Shown here: piece by piece, positions 48,702 to 61,134 of the stretch
Position numbering within the stretch: position 1 is the first letter of the stretch
Layout: every line of letters begins with the position of its first letter
Source of the DNA: Halichoerus grypus
Lineage: Eukaryota; Chordata; Mammalia; Carnivora; Phocidae
Length of the DNA: 64,000 nt
Assembly (NCBI RefSeq): GCF_964656455.1
Contig: NW_027555025.1
Location: 46,001 to 110,000 of the forward strand
Reading direction: 5' to 3'
Program-made: the position numbers and the translations under genes
The notes under the pieces: generated by a model
What the model was told of the DNA's origin: nothing
Seen by the model: only the letters and a program-made list of their open reading frames with translations
Database searches by the model: none

Positions 48702-49490
48702 CATTTTAAATGCTGGTCCTCTGAGCCTACTCCTTCTGACTCAATTTGCAATTCTCTTTCATTTAACAAAATTGACATTTATGCCATATACTAATATACA
48801 GTTTCTTCAGGTGAAATAACATGATGTTAGGCTTTGCTTGGTTCTTAAGAGAAGTGATTAGTTTTTATTGCTGGGGAAGAAAGAGCCTGTATGAAATGAG
48901 ACATTATGGACACAAAACTTAACCAAGGCCCAGAATGTTTTCATCTACTGTGTGGGCATATAGCTTGGATTCCTGCCTTAGTTTTACGGAATTCCTGAAC
49001 ATATTTTACCCCTGAATGTGTGTGGTAAAGCATACTCAGTTCGATATCTAAGGCTGGGATTTTCAAATGAGAGTTACTAAAGCGAAATTCCATTTTGCAA
49101 ATTCATCAAGTCGGGTCCAGTTTCACCAAAATCCATCAAGAATAAGGAGATAGGTCACAAACTCATTTGGAGGGTGGGTGCAAAGGTCATTATAAAAGTT
49201 CAAAACTACAACCAAATTTGTCTGACATTGAGAGAATCAGCTGTGAAACTCTCTTTCCTTTATGATCTAAAATACATTTTGCATTTCACTGAATTGGTTT
49301 TTATCCTTCCCATTCTTCATTTTAAAATAAGCCTAATAGGAAGTTCAAACTACCAAGCCAACTTATTTTTTTAAAGAATAAGCCCTTAACAGAATGTATA
49401 AAATTTTAAACATAGAAAAAAAAAAGAGCACATTTATACTGGAAATTAAGGAATTCATTTAGTATTAATGTGAAATTTATTATTATTCTT
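48702..49490. other. No feature recognised
   Basis: AT-rich unassigned sequence. Confidence 0.45.
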
Positions 49491-49673
49491 TAAAAAGATT
49501 TTATTTATTTATTTCCACAGAGATAAGAGCACAAGCAGGGGGAGTGGCAGGCAGAGGGAGAAGCAGACTCCCCACTGAGCAAGGAGCCCAATGTGGAACT
49601 TGATCTCAGGTCCCCAGGGTCATGACCTGAGCCAAAGGAAGACGCTCAACCGACTGAGCCACCCAGGCATCCC
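49491..49673 (-). mobile_element. CAN-SINE
   Basis: AAAAGATTTTATTTATTTAT tail side; head GAGCCACCCAGGCATCCC. Confidence 0.92.
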
Positions 49674-52600
49674 AGATTTCTTACTATTTTTTTCTCTATT
49701 TTGGGCCCAGAGTCTCTCAGGAAGATACAACAATAGTCATTATAAATATGAACCTAAAAAATCAGTAATGCAGGTCATCGTTTACCAAGTCAGCTTGAAA
49801 ATATTATTATGCACTTAATAAAGCCCCATGTATTTCCTGACTACTTTTCAATCCATTAAGTAGTGATTCTGTATTTTCTTTGTAGGTCATCATTCCAGCC
49901 AGTAATTGGAGGCTCGATGAGTGAAAACTTATTCAAATTATATGTCCCAGCACTCACAAATATAGGCTGGAGACGTCAAGTCCAAAACTGGTTAATGTCC
50001 TCGAGTAAGTGTTATTTCTTTCCATGTATCTATATTTTAATTTTCTGATTACTCGAGTAAACAATCACGGAAATATTGCTAGACGGGTCTGGCTTCATTT
50101 TCTGAATTGATCTCCTGCTGGTTGAGTGTGTGTTCCTTGCAGTGGTGTGCGCTAAGACTCAATCCTGAGGATCTCCTCTCTCAGCAGTTGGGGTTGCACG
50201 GAGTCATTGTGTTTGCTAATTCCCTTGTATATTTTCTACCTGGAATCCTGCACCTGACTCTGTACTTTACTTGCTGGACCCTGCAGGTGCTCCTACTACT
50301 TCTGACATGCTATTGTGCTCATTTGTTTCCATGTTTTCCCCCTTCAACAAACTGTGAAGCCCCTGGGGGGCAGGAGCCTCATATCTTATTTATGTATAGC
50401 CATAGTGTATACTTTAGGGCTTGACACATTGTTGGCCAGGGGGTAGGAATAGCCACCTGACTTCTAGCCACCTGCCTTATCCGGCCAGCACAGAGTTAAT
50501 AAATGAATTCCTTTAGGTGGGCAGTTTGTGGGAGTCTCTGTTTCTTTGTTTGTGGCCAGTCACACATTTATTTTACCAGCCTGGCCCCTATAGGCATGCT
50601 AGTCTGTGGCCCTCATCGTAGCTACTCAATATATGTTGTAGTTATGTGGGTGAATGTGTCAATGAATGCCCGTCTAATTGCACAGAAAATTATTATTCCA
50701 ATATTCCAGTCCTGAAAATTCTTTCAGTGTCATCTCAGATTTACAACAGTAAAGGTAGAAAAATATAACTTTGTTATACAATGTACAAAAAAGCACTGCA
50801 GAGGTAGACCTCTCTGAGCATTCTAGTAGTCAAATTAGGAAAACCAGTTCACTTGTGCTCTCTACAGAATTCAGGGGATGCCAACAAACCAATCATGTGG
50901 AAAAGCCTAGGTTTGCATACCCGTCATGACCGACAACTTCTACCTTGGATCATCTTAAAACAAGCCCCAGGATTTTAAGAACAATAACCCTGGCCAACAT
51001 TCCAAGTGCAATTTCAACAACACATTTCTCAAGACTGATTCCAAGATGCTCCAAACTAGGGCCAATGGCAGCACGCAAGAGAACAATCCAACGAAGTGAT
51101 TCCGTGTGGGGCCACGGCAGTGCTGTACCGTATGGAATGCTCTCTTGGGCTGGTTTAATCTGGGGGGAAAGCTTAAGCAACAAGCTCATTGGATGGAATT
51201 CACATCAGCAGACATCAAAATACCGATGATGACGAAGTATTCTTGAGAAAGGTAAAGCTTCACCTAAAAAAGTAAATTTGGGTCTGCTTTAATTAACTGA
51301 TAAATGGGGGACTGAGGCTCTAAGATTTACCCTACCATTTCTCCAACAATTTTAACTTTTTAAAAGCAACTCTTACCAGATGTTCATTTTGTCCATAAAA
51401 ATTCTCACCCTTGAAAACTATAATATTTATGAAAATGTAACTTTGAGCAACTTACTACCTGGGAACATATCCAGCTAATTAGCTTGTGTTAAATACATGT
51501 GTGGGTATTTGAAATAATGTTACATAGGCTTATTATTAATAAGACAGTTAAATGTTGGTTTTGGTTTCCAAAGAAAGATTTTATAATAGGTCTTCCTTCT
51601 GAGCTATTAGAATGTAGACTCCTTTTCTGTTGGGGCCACTCCCTTGTTCAAGGAACTGAAACCCCACCAACCACTGTCTTTTTTTTCTTTGTTTTTTTTT
51701 TCTTTTCTTACCAACTGCAGGAAAACATGTAGTTAGTTAAGTGGCAGGGCTAGGAGTAGGTCACTAAGTGTGGTCTCTCTACACAAGCCACTATAAAAAG
51801 GGGATATGTTTTCTGTAAACTATCATGACAATTATATGATAGGAAGAAACCGAACTGAGCAAATTAATAACAAAGATGATTTGCACGAACAGTAAAAGGA
51901 ATGCCATTTTCTCAAGGCCATGCAGCAAAGTGCATATGCTTCCTTATGGCACACACTAAACATCGGCCACTTGGATGGTGGATTAAATTTTACCTTAACC
52001 ATGATGTGGATTTCACCTCCTGGAAGGTCTAGATCTATATATTTACATCTCAATTGTTTTCCCACTTCAGTTTTTTTTTTTGGCCCAGAAATTAAAAGAA
52101 GCACCAATGAAGGAAAATGTGAGGGATGCTCATTGTCAAGTTTTTATGTCACCGTTAGCAGATCTCACAAACTTTTCCTTGGGCATTCAAGGGGTTCGTA
52201 CCCCCAGGATGAGCTTTGAGTCCTCCAAACAGAGCTGGACTGGACTGACCACGTGACCAGCTCTGGAGGGAGGGCACAAGGAGTCCTGTTGTGATTCCCT
52301 AGGAGCAGAGAAGAGTTGGAGCTTTTGATCCTCTGCATTTACAGACAGCGAAAACTCCTTTAACTCCATGGGCCGAGATCCCAGGTGACTGTAGCCACTG
52401 AACTTGTCCTATTTAAATTACTCTTGCTCGTTCAGACAGACACAGCGACATTGCTAACATACCTCCACCGCAGTGCTTCTGAAATACGCCTTTCAACATG
52501 GAAAAGAACCGGTGAAATTATTACATCGCCCTGCAACCCAGCATATGCTGTCCAGCATCTAAGAGCGATTGTATCTGGTAGGACTCTAATCTAAATGTGG

Positions 52601-52713
52601 GCAGTGAGAAATCCCCACCTCGAAGATCATATTCACAACGGAGTTGTTTCTTCAGAGGCTACACATTTTGATGTTCATGTGGATTAAGAAGGCAAGACCG
52701 AGAAGAGCGGAGA
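49674..52713. other. Spacer end, no gene recognised; L2/MIR piece inside
   Basis: Unassigned except 50290-50430, where AACTGTGAAGCCCCTGGGGG, CTCATATCTTATTTATGTAT and AGGGCTTGACACATTGTTGG resemble an L2/MIR 3' portion. Frames up to 105 codons at 50107 and 51920 have no recognised domain. Confidence 0.45.
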
Positions 52714-52858
52714 TTTTCAAGTATGTTTTCCTACTGGGAATTACAAAATCCATCCCCTCATGACATGGGAAAAGTATTTAAAACACCGATGAAAGTAGAT
52801 GGCAATTCATACATTGTTTTCTTTACTAATAATCCAGTTGGTCTCTTTGAACGGGTTG

Positions 52859-53236
52859 CTGTATGAGTTTGCTAGGACTGCCATAACAAAGTACCACAGA
52901 CTGGGGGCTAAACAACAGAAATGTATTTTCCTACAGTTCTGGAGCCTGGAAATCCAAGATCAAGGTAGAGGTAGCTTTGGTTTCTTCTGGGGCTTTGCTC
53001 CTTGGCGTACAAATGGCTGCCTTCTTTCTCTGTGTATATGTCCCTGGTGTCCCTTTGTGGTCCAAATTTCCTTTTCGTATTGGGACATCAGTCAGATTGG
53101 ATTAGGCTCACCCTAATTGCCTCCTTTTAGCTTAATCACTCTTTAAAAGGCCCTATCTTCAAATACATTCACATTCTGAGTTACCTGGGGTTAGCACATC
53201 AACATAAATTTTGGAGGAACGCAGTTTATCCCATAA
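52859..53236 (-). mobile_element. MLT1-type MaLR LTR, right arm
   Basis: Mirror of 21051-21428, about 150 bp from the inner edge of the arm. Confidence 0.85.
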
Positions 53237-55879
53237 CAGTTGCATATGGCGTACGAATTTCAAGTGTGAAATAGTTCTTTAAATGAAAGATGGTTTAATC
53301 AGAGGGAAATACTGCTTACTATTTACACAGATAGAGCTAGAGTTCGGTTGAAGGCGATGGAGTTTTCATTTGTTCTTAAACCATCTTGCGTCTTAGTCTT
53401 TATTTGGACAAGAGAAAAGTTGGGGCCACTTGTGGAGGATTTAAGTGGGGATTTGAATTACCTGGTGGGGATACAGCCATCTTTATTATTATATCACATT
53501 AGTCCCCATGAAGAAATCAGAAATAGGCTGGCTGCGTATTGAAATCTTACAATGTGGTAAAGAGCAGCATTTTGGAATTGTACGGTAGGGGCGATTTACT
53601 ATCAAGTAATCTTATTTTTGCTCTTGCCCAGTATAAAACCAAAGGATGTTTTAAAAAGAAAGAAAAAGTTAGTGAAAGGCAGTTCTGAAAGGCTGTTGTA
53701 ACCCTATACACGCAGGATGACCCAGAGCCGACATCTCCATGTGTGACATTGAGGGTCACAGGCTCACCCCAAGGATTAAGTGTCCCCAGCTGCAAAAGTG
53801 CTGGCTGAAGGCAAAGTAGACGTGGAGGGGGCTCTGGCGTAGGGAAGCCGTTGATGTTACCCACAGCGGAGACCTGCCACAGAGAAGAGAACTAAAGCCA
53901 TTACCCAGAGTTTCCTGCCTTATTGTATCATGTCAGTGTTTTAACATCCTTTTAAATCTCTTTCCACCAAGTTTACACATGCATTAGTGTTGTCTGACTT
54001 TGTCACTGCTTTGTGGTTTGCAAAATACCAGAACAAGCTTGCTAGAGAATGCAAACCAAAGGAAAGGGTGTCAGTCGGGGGTCTTGGGGCTGGAGCTTGG
54101 ATAGAGTGGAGAGATTTTAATGGCTTGCTCTGGGAAGTAGAGTGTTTTCGGCAGTACGAAGGCAGACTGTTTTTATGTGAGGCAGAAGACTTTTGCATCA
54201 TATATGTTGTTTTGCTTTTGGATTTGAAATGCAGGTCTGGGAATTGGCGAGGTGGGAAGTGGTAGACAAGTGTCTCTTGTTTTGGCTGCTTTTGACTGTA
54301 TGAGGCTTTTGGTTCATTTGTTTAATTTTGTTTTTGTAAGAGCCTTATTTTTGGAAAGAATGTCTGCCCTGGGTATCTGGTGGGACATCAAGTATGTCTC
54401 AGAAAGCGGAATAGTCAGGTGCTCTTAGAAGTCATGGCGGGGGGAGAGTGTGCAGATAATGGAGGGTTAGCTAAGAAGACACTTGGCACCGGACTTTTGA
54501 ATCTTGGGAGGACAGTTGGGGATTTCAGAGCTTTGAGGTGACAGTAGAGGAGACCAGATGACACCTGTGTCCTTGGTACGTGTCTAGTACCAGTGATGGG
54601 GCCTAACCCAAGCTCATGCTGTGCTTGGAGCTCACCTGTCTTTTTTACGCCCAGTCTCCCTTGGTTCAGCCCTGCCGAGTCTGGTTATCTGGCCTTCGTA
54701 TGCAGTTTGGGAGTTGCCCCAAAGCCTTCCAAATGAATTCCTTTCTACTTGAGCTAGCAAAGTTCTTTTGCTGTGGCTTGTGGCCATACATTCCAGCAAA
54801 TAACCTTTCTTTCTACACTCATCCTTCCACCGTTCCCGCCTCGATTTCCAAACTTGATTCTCTCATCTGAGCCTGGAAATCTTTCCCTTCCTGCCTTTTC
54901 AGGAATTTTCTCACTTTGGATGTCCTCCTTCCCATACCTTTCTGGCAGCAAAGATACACTAACCAACACCTCCCCACCAGCCCCTTCCTCTGACTTCTGC
55001 TGCAGGGCGCTCTTTTGACTCACCCTTGGCCCCTTTGGCTTCATTTCTCTGTCTTGGTTACTTCCTCCTCCCTGTTTACACCCCTGCCAGGGCCTCTTCT
55101 TCCTCGTTCATAAGCTTTCTTATTCATTAATCTCTGTAACACCTAAGACACCTGCTGCAAGTGTGAGGATTTTGGCTTAACTGCCGCTGTGCCCCAAGGA
55201 TCGGTCCAGGCCTTGCTGCTCTTGTCTCTCTTCAAACACTATGTAAAAGTACCCATGCAGTCTCCCCAGGATGCCTCTTCATCCCAGGACCCAATCTCTC
55301 TCCTGTGTGTTTCGACATAGGTACCTTCCTTTCTACAAACATTGCTTGTTTCATTGTTACCCCCATCCCTCCAGACTGAAACCTTAGAAAATCCTCTGAT
55401 CCTTTGCTGTCTAATACCCACCAAGTTCCATCCTCAACCTGTCGTAATTCTGCTCCTTCCTTTCCATCCCTCTAGTACTTCCTGCATTCAGATGATCTTC
55501 ACCTGATATCAGGGTCATTTCAGAGATAATTTTCTTTCTTCTAATGACCTTTGCTCTCATCTTTCTCATACACATCCAGTAAAGATTAGTGATCAAAAAT
55601 ATAATGAGCATAATATGAATATTTAAAATTTGGTCCTCCTTCGGCTTGAGGTAAACATTGTCCTTTTTCAAGTTCTTATCATGTTGTTTTCAGCATGAAT
55701 TACTTTAGTGAGATGCTGACCACTGAGCATCCAATGTGAATTGATTGTCTGTCTGATACGATTGACAAGGTGTAGTAGAGGGATTTTTTGGAAGATAAGG
55801 AGGTCAACATTTTGTACTATAAAGGACTTTGTCTTAGAGTCAATGACTAAGATATTCTCTTTATAATTATAAAGCAATT
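53237..55879. other. Arm sequence without a recognised gene, right
   Basis: Mirror of 18416-21050, with the same short frames and the same reasons for not calling them. Confidence 0.55.
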
Positions 55880-55990
55880 AGATTTTAGAACTGGGTAGAA
55901 CCTTTAAAAATTATTTAGATCAACTCCTTCAACCAAAATGTAGAGAGGTGAAGTCATTGGTTGGAGACAGAGCTCAAGTCTAATTCCCCA
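55880..55990 (-). mobile_element. MIR fragment, right arm
   Basis: Mirror of the fragment at 18306. Confidence 0.6.
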
Positions 55991-56024
55991 CCACTCAAAT
56001 CCCAAATCTCACATTTCCTTTTCT

Positions 56025-56756
56025 TTTTTTTTTTTTCAAATTGTGGTAAAAAACACATGACATGAAATCTACCCTTTTAATTCTTTTTAAGTTTGGTAGT
56101 TTTGTATTATTAACTAAATTCACATAGTTGAGCAAGAGATTGCTAGAAATTTTAATCTTGCAAATCTGAAACTCTACACCCAGGCAATAACCACCCATTC
56201 CTTTCACTCCTCAGCCCGTGGCAGCCATGGGTCCACTTTCTGTTTGTAGGAGTTGGACTGCTTTATTTTTTATTGTATTTTTCACCAACTTTAGAGATCT
56301 CATATAAGAGGTATCAGACAATATCTGGTGTGTGTGTGTGTGTGTGTGTGTATGACTGGCTTATTTTACATAGGATACTATCCTTAAGGTTCATCCATAT
56401 TGTAGCGTGTGGCCGAATTTCCTTCTCTTTTAAGAATAATGTTACATTTTCTTTACTCATTCATACCATATTCTCTGAGCCCATCCATCCATCCATTGGT
56501 GGACATTTGGATGGCTTTCTCTCGTGGGCTACTAAGAATAGTGCTCTATGAAACTCGAAGTGCAGGTACCCCTTTCAGATCCTGATTTCAGTTTTGGGCG
56601 ATACATATTCAGAAGTGGGATTACCGGATCATATGGTATCTCTCTTTTTAATTTTTGGAGGAGCCTCCACACTGTTTTCCACAGCAGCTATGCTGTTTCA
56701 CATTCCCACCCAACAGCGCCTCAATTTCTTCACATCCCTCCACAGCGCTGCCCGAT
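56025..56756 (-). mobile_element. L1 ORF2 end and 3' UTR fragment, right
   Basis: Mirror of 17522-18275. The internal dinucleotide tract (TG at about 56328-56351) is shorter than on the left. Confidence 0.85.
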
Positions 56757-57191
56757 ACAGCGAAGTCTTTTGTGACAAGAAGGGTCAGCTGAGGCGGCAA
56801 CCTTCGTAGTTGTCTTCTTTGAAGAAATTGCCACAGCTTTCTATCAACCACCACCCTGATCAGTCAGCAAATACTGAAGCAAGACCCTCCCATCAGCTGA
56901 AAGATTACAACGTGCTAAAAGCTCAGACGACGGTTAGCATTTATTAGCAAGAAAATATTTTTTAATTCAACATGGTTTAATTTTTATTTTTTTAGAGATA
57001 ATGCTATTGTACACTTACTAGATGACAGTGTAGTGTAACAAACATAACTTTTGTGTGCACTGGGAAACCAGAAAAAAAATGACTTCCAGAAAAATATTAA
57101 TTATTGAATTATTTGCTTTATGGTGGCATTTGCATTATTGTGGTGGCCTGGAACTAAATCTGCACGATCTCTGAGATCTGCCTGTACTAAA
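56757..57191 (-). mobile_element. Tigger-type DNA transposon end, right
   Basis: Mirror of the copy at 17093, ending CTGAGATCTGCCTG near 57184. Confidence 0.72.
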
Positions 57192-57216
57192 TAAAGGGAT
57201 ATGAATTAATGCAGTA

Positions 57217-57240
57217 ACACACACACACACACACACACAC
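57217..57240. repeat. (AC)n microsatellite expanded on the right
   Basis: Twelve clean AC units. The left partner near 17050-17064 is a short interrupted GTGTGGGTGTGTGT tract. Confidence 0.88.
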
Positions 57241-57873
57241 TTTAGATTGTATAGACCCAAGTGCGCTGGTCCTTCTTCAAGTTATTGCCGTGCACTCCCC
57301 TGGCCTGCGCTCCCCCGCCCTCTGGTGGCTGTCATGTGTACCTGCAGCAAATCTTTGTCTTCCTTGAGGACAGCCCCCCACTTGCACCCCCCTTCTTGCT
57401 CCAGGCAGTCCCAGAGCTGGGAAGAGCTTCCCCTGTTGTTAGCATCTGGGAGTCTCCCCCTGCTTTTTCCTCACTTTCTGGGCAACTCTCCTTTTGTGTG
57501 TATATGAGTTAGGTATATTATACAAATTGTGTGAGCATGGTTTCTTTCTTTCTTTCTTTAAAATATTTTTACAATTTTGCAGCTTTCTTTACTGTTATAT
57601 TATCCTCTGTTCCTGCCATACCGACTCAGCGTGCCTTGTAATCGGCATGGTGGGGTGTGTGTGTGTGTGTTTGCTTGCCATCAAGGGAAAACCTTCGTTT
57701 TCACTGCATAAAATTTAGAAACGTCTAAAGAGCAAACAATATCTTAAAAGAAAAACATTTAAAAAAGTTAACAGGGGAGAAAAAAAATGTAAACCTTAAA
57801 CTACGATAAGTTAATTTATGAATTTAAAGCTAGTCTAATCAAAATATTATGAAGTTGGAATAGGGGATTTTTT

Positions 57874-57901
57874 TTCCAATTTTTTTAAATCAAAATTTAT
57901 T
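57874..57901 (-). promoter_or_regulatory. Polyadenylation signal and A-run ending the right retrocopy
   Basis: TTTATT at 57896-57901 is AATAAA on the minus strand, with a T-rich run just below it. It mirrors the signal at 16385 downstream of the left gene copy. Confidence 0.55.
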
Positions 57902-58337
57902 CAGATATATATTAAATTACTCGTACAGACTTCTAATACATGCTCGTGAGTATCAAAATGGCATACAAAAATGCTCATGCCATAGAAAAATGTTATTTTA
58001 AATGTTTGTATCCATGCCAAATTTCAATAGTTGTTAAAGTAATTGTGGATCTTTAATTTAAATCAAAATACAATACTTAATATTATCTAATTCTAGAGGG
58101 TCTGGTGATGTGAAAACAATATATTGGTAAGAATTATAGGAAATGACACTTGACTGGAGAAATAGTATCTGAAAACTATAATGCTAAATCTACTTGAATA
58201 AAAGCAATTGTAATATCAATTAAATAGCAGTATCTAAACCAAAAAGAGATAAGTCAAAACTACTTTAAAGAGAGAAAACACATGCAGATGTTATGCCGTG
58301 GTTGTGGGAGTTCAGGACTGGGTTGCGGTGAGCTCAG

Positions 58338-59846
58338 TCAAACCTGCGGGTGTCCCTGGATGCGTGGGCCCTCGCGGCCTGGCTCTTCTCCTTCCTGGGG
58401 ATGCTGATGATCCAGGGGGCCCCCTGACACGTCTGGGCCTCCGTGGGCTGCCTGTGGGGGAGCAGGAGCAAAACGGCCACTTGGGAAAGGCGGGAAGTTG
58501 AACTCCGCTTTGGCCAACATTTGCCTGATGTGATCATTTTCTTTCCTTAGCTCCTTGACTTTTCGCTCGGTAAGCACAGCTGCCATCCAGCTCTCCTGGA
58601 CTTTATTCGCATAGAAGAGGATCTCCTTTAGATAGTGCGAGGTCTTCTCCTCCAGTTCTCTGCGGGTGTCTTCGGCCATCTTCTTGCATAAGTTGCGAAT
58701 CTGAGTTGCGGACTCCATGTTTCCACACGTGTAGGAAAGATTCTTCTCAATGTCTGAGCACTGAGCTTCCTTCTCCAATGATTTTCTCTCAAGTTCCCTG
58801 GTGTATTCTTGATACAATTGAGGCAGAATTTGAAGCTTCCGTTTCAACTGCTGAATCTCACTTTGAAGCTGTGAATTTTCCATCTGCAAAGAGGCTTCCT
58901 TGGCTCGAAGATCTGTGATTTGTCCCATAAGCTCTTCATTGATTCGCTTTTCTTCCCACAGTTGTCTGGCTAGTTCCTCATTCTTCTCTTCAGCACTTTG
59001 AAGGGACACATTGGAGTCAGCATCGTCAGTGACACCCTTCAGATCACCCTCTGACCGATGGATGGGCTGATTGTCATTTTCTGCTTCCCTCTTTTGCTTG
59101 ACTTCCCAGTTGACGTGACCCAAGAGATCTCCAAGGAGACAAGGCCAGGGGATGGCCTTCAGAAGGTTTTCACCCAGTGGTATTAACTGGCTGACTTTCT
59201 CTTTCAGAGCCCGCTGCATTCCTGCGTTCGACTGCTCTAGCCTTTCTTTCTCCTGCTCCGTTTCCTGGAGTCTCTGCTTCCATCTCGCGATTTCTTGGGC
59301 GAGCAGTTCTGGACTCTCTAGAACGTCAGTGTTTCCATTCAAATCATCTATTATTTTCTTCCAAAGTTGTTTTCCATTCTTCTCTGACGTTCTTAAGATG
59401 GGTCTATCACCAGTCACTTGAGAAAGTTTAGGAGGCTGGGTCTTCTGCGCCATTTTCAGAAAGTCAATGGTGTTCTGAAGTGCCAGCCTACAGCGGTTAG
59501 TACTTACTGCTGAGAAGCATAAGGTTTGTAATGTGGGAAGACTGGCCTCCACCCCGGGCAGCCCTAGGGCATCATCAGCTTGTGTCATTGGTCCCATATT
59601 CCCACTACGTTTCCCACAGACTTTAGCGTGGGCCAAACACCTTTTGCCTAGCACCTTCACACTTCTCCAAATGTGTCGTTTCTTCGCTGTCAAAACCAGT
59701 ATTACAATATATGACAGGATCTCCCAGGGAAACTCATGGAGAACTGAAACATGTCTCCAGCTTTCAGAAATCACCAGCAGGGCACCCCACAGGGGCTCTA
59801 GGACCAACTGCAAAGTGGATCTGATGGCAGGCAGTAGGCCCTCCAT
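58338..59846 (-). CDS. cTAGE5/MIA2-like coiled-coil membrane protein, intronless right copy
   Basis: Mirror copy of the gene at 14440, also 502 codons with no stop or frameshift. My base-by-base comparison finds 32 substitutions: 22 change an amino acid and 10 are silent, with no indels. Changes fall in the membrane segment (D/E, M/I and A/S around residues 42-45), in residues about 76-166, and above all after residue 320 and in the tail. Codons for residues 168-321 differ at one silent site only. The frame stays open upstream to 60044, but that extension begins at a TTG and holds no ATG before 59846, so I start here. The minisatellite lies about 3.1 kb upstream of this copy against 9.0 kb for the left copy, because of the 6.17-kb deletion. 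The mix of changes suggests weak constraint; the intact frame argues against a dead copy but does not prove expression. Confidence 0.84.
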   Translation of the reverse strand: MEGLLPAIRSTLQLVLEPLWGALLVISESWRHVSVLHEFPWEILSYIVILVLTAKKRHIWRSVKVLGKRCLAHAKVCGKRSGNMGPMTQADDALGLPGVEASLPTLQTLCFSAVSTNRCRLALQNTIDFLKMAQKTQPPKLSQVTGDRPILRTSEKNGKQLWKKIIDDLNGNTDVLESPELLAQEIARWKQRLQETEQEKERLEQSNAGMQRALKEKVSQLIPLGENLLKAIPWPCLLGDLLGHVNWEVKQKREAENDNQPIHRSEGDLKGVTDDADSNVSLQSAEEKNEELARQLWEEKRINEELMGQITDLRAKEASLQMENSQLQSEIQQLKRKLQILPQLYQEYTRELERKSLEKEAQCSDIEKNLSYTCGNMESATQIRNLCKKMAEDTRRELEEKTSHYLKEILFYANKVQESWMAAVLTERKVKELRKENDHIRQMLAKAEFNFPPFPSGRFAPAPPQAAHGGPDVSGGPLDHQHPQEGEEPGREGPRIQGHPQV

Positions 59847-60082
59847 GGCTGTGTAGGGCTCCACAGCTCTGCCTCCAAGGGCCAGTGTTCTATGGGTCTC
59901 AACTGAAGGCTCAGAACCCTGGGGGGGGGGTGCTCTGTCTCTAAGGTAAACATGTGCCTGGCAACCAGAGCAGATCAGTTGAGGTGGGGAAGGGGGAGGC
60001 CAGCCGGCTTCTAGAAGACAGTTTCCCCCTAACTTTGCCCTCAAATAGAAAGTGATCTCACTTCACTGAGTTCCCCCCCCAA

Positions 60083-60195
60083 CCTTTATTGAGATACAAT
60101 TCACATATCATACAATTCATCCATTTTAAGTGTACAAGTCCACGAATTTTTAGCATATATAAAGAATTATATAGCCATCACAATAAGCTTATTTT
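60083..60195 (-). mobile_element. L1 3' end fragment, right arm
   Basis: Mirror of 14093-14202, beginning CCTTTATTGAGATACAATTC. Confidence 0.75.
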
Positions 60196-61126
60196 AGAAC
60201 AGTTCCATTACTGTAATAAAAAGACCTTGCCAAATCTGTCATTTCTATCCCCTTTGCCCCATTAGGCTGTCAGAAGGAAATCTAAAAATTTCTGGGCTTG
60301 ACAAGTACCCTTAGGGCAAACCTTTCTTCCCAGTTGATGTACCTATCCACGTAAGCAGTTTCTCTGTCATATTGGCTTAGCAATTCCTCCCTGTCTTGAT
60401 AAGCTCTCTCATGTTTTAAAGACTTTAAAAAAGGTTACTTTTTCAGGTTCTTTCACATGTTTGCAAGTGGAGCGTGTCTCTGAGTGCTCAGGTGCACAGA
60501 AAGTCTCCCCTGGGTGCCTTCTTTGCCCCACAGCTTGGAGTTGAGATTTAGGATTAGTCTCCCAGATGAATAAGCATCACTGAGCAGGGCTGGGTCCTGG
60601 TGGTTTGCCATGAGCTTGTGGTACTCAGTTCTGCTGCTTTTGTATGTGAAGCCACCTTCACTGGAAATGCCTTCCAGTTTGCTGATGGTATCAGATTTTT
60701 ATGGCCCACGGAAGTCACGGAAATTTCTCCTCTGACTGGTATAATTGCTGAAGACGCTGGCTGGCCATTCCCCAGAGAAAGAGGTCTGATGATTGAGGTG
60801 TCCTGTTTTAGAAATGGAATGTTGGGTTTGCATCTTCTGATAGGCTGACTCTTCCAAACTTGGGAATATTTACTCTATTTCCCAAAATAAACACCATCCA
60901 TACCGGTTCCCCAAAAAACTAAAATAGAGAAGCATAGGTTCAAAGATCTTTCTGTTCCAAAGACCTCTTAAGACGTACACACAAGACACTATAGAATTGA
61001 ACTCATAGAGGTCCTCTTCTTATCTTATTGCCCTGGAAAATACAGTCATAACATCTAGACTTAGTGTCTTCATTGGTTAGTTTTATATATACCGTTCTTC
61101 TTGAAAATAAGCAAGTGGGGTTTGTC
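60196..61126. other. Shared upstream region of the cTAGE-like gene, right
   Basis: Mirror of 13145-14090. It ends at the deletion junction, beyond which sequence corresponds to left positions below 6980. Confidence 0.5.
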
Positions 61127-61134
61127 TGTCTTTT
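61127..61134. other. Deletion junction in the right arm
   Basis: Read on the minus strand, left sequence up to 6979 (ACTCAAAAG) runs straight into left sequence from 13145 (ACAGACAAACC). Left 6976-6979 and 13141-13144 are both AAAG, so the join has 4 bp of microhomology. The left block spanning the gap is 6165 bp and contains at least five SINEs, which makes loss from the right arm far likelier than gain in the left. Confidence 0.9.

Larger units (their letters stand above)
21576..52713. other. Single-copy spacer between the inverted arms
   Basis: About 31.1 kb with no mirrored partner in the window. It holds a full-length L1 (28593-35728), about nine SINE copies, older L1 fragments, several LTR-like repeats and unassigned sequence. 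The centre of symmetry lies near 37145. No multi-exon or single-exon host gene is convincing here: open frames outside the L1 are short, often begin at non-ATG codons, and match no family I recognise. Confidence 0.9.

Noticed and set aside
59847..60044. 66-residue N-terminal extension of the right cTAGE-like frame
   Set aside because: The extension begins at a TTG, contains no ATG before 59846, is proline-rich and crosses a poly-C tract. In the left arm tract-length and one-base differences break the same frame. It is open 5' flank, not protein.
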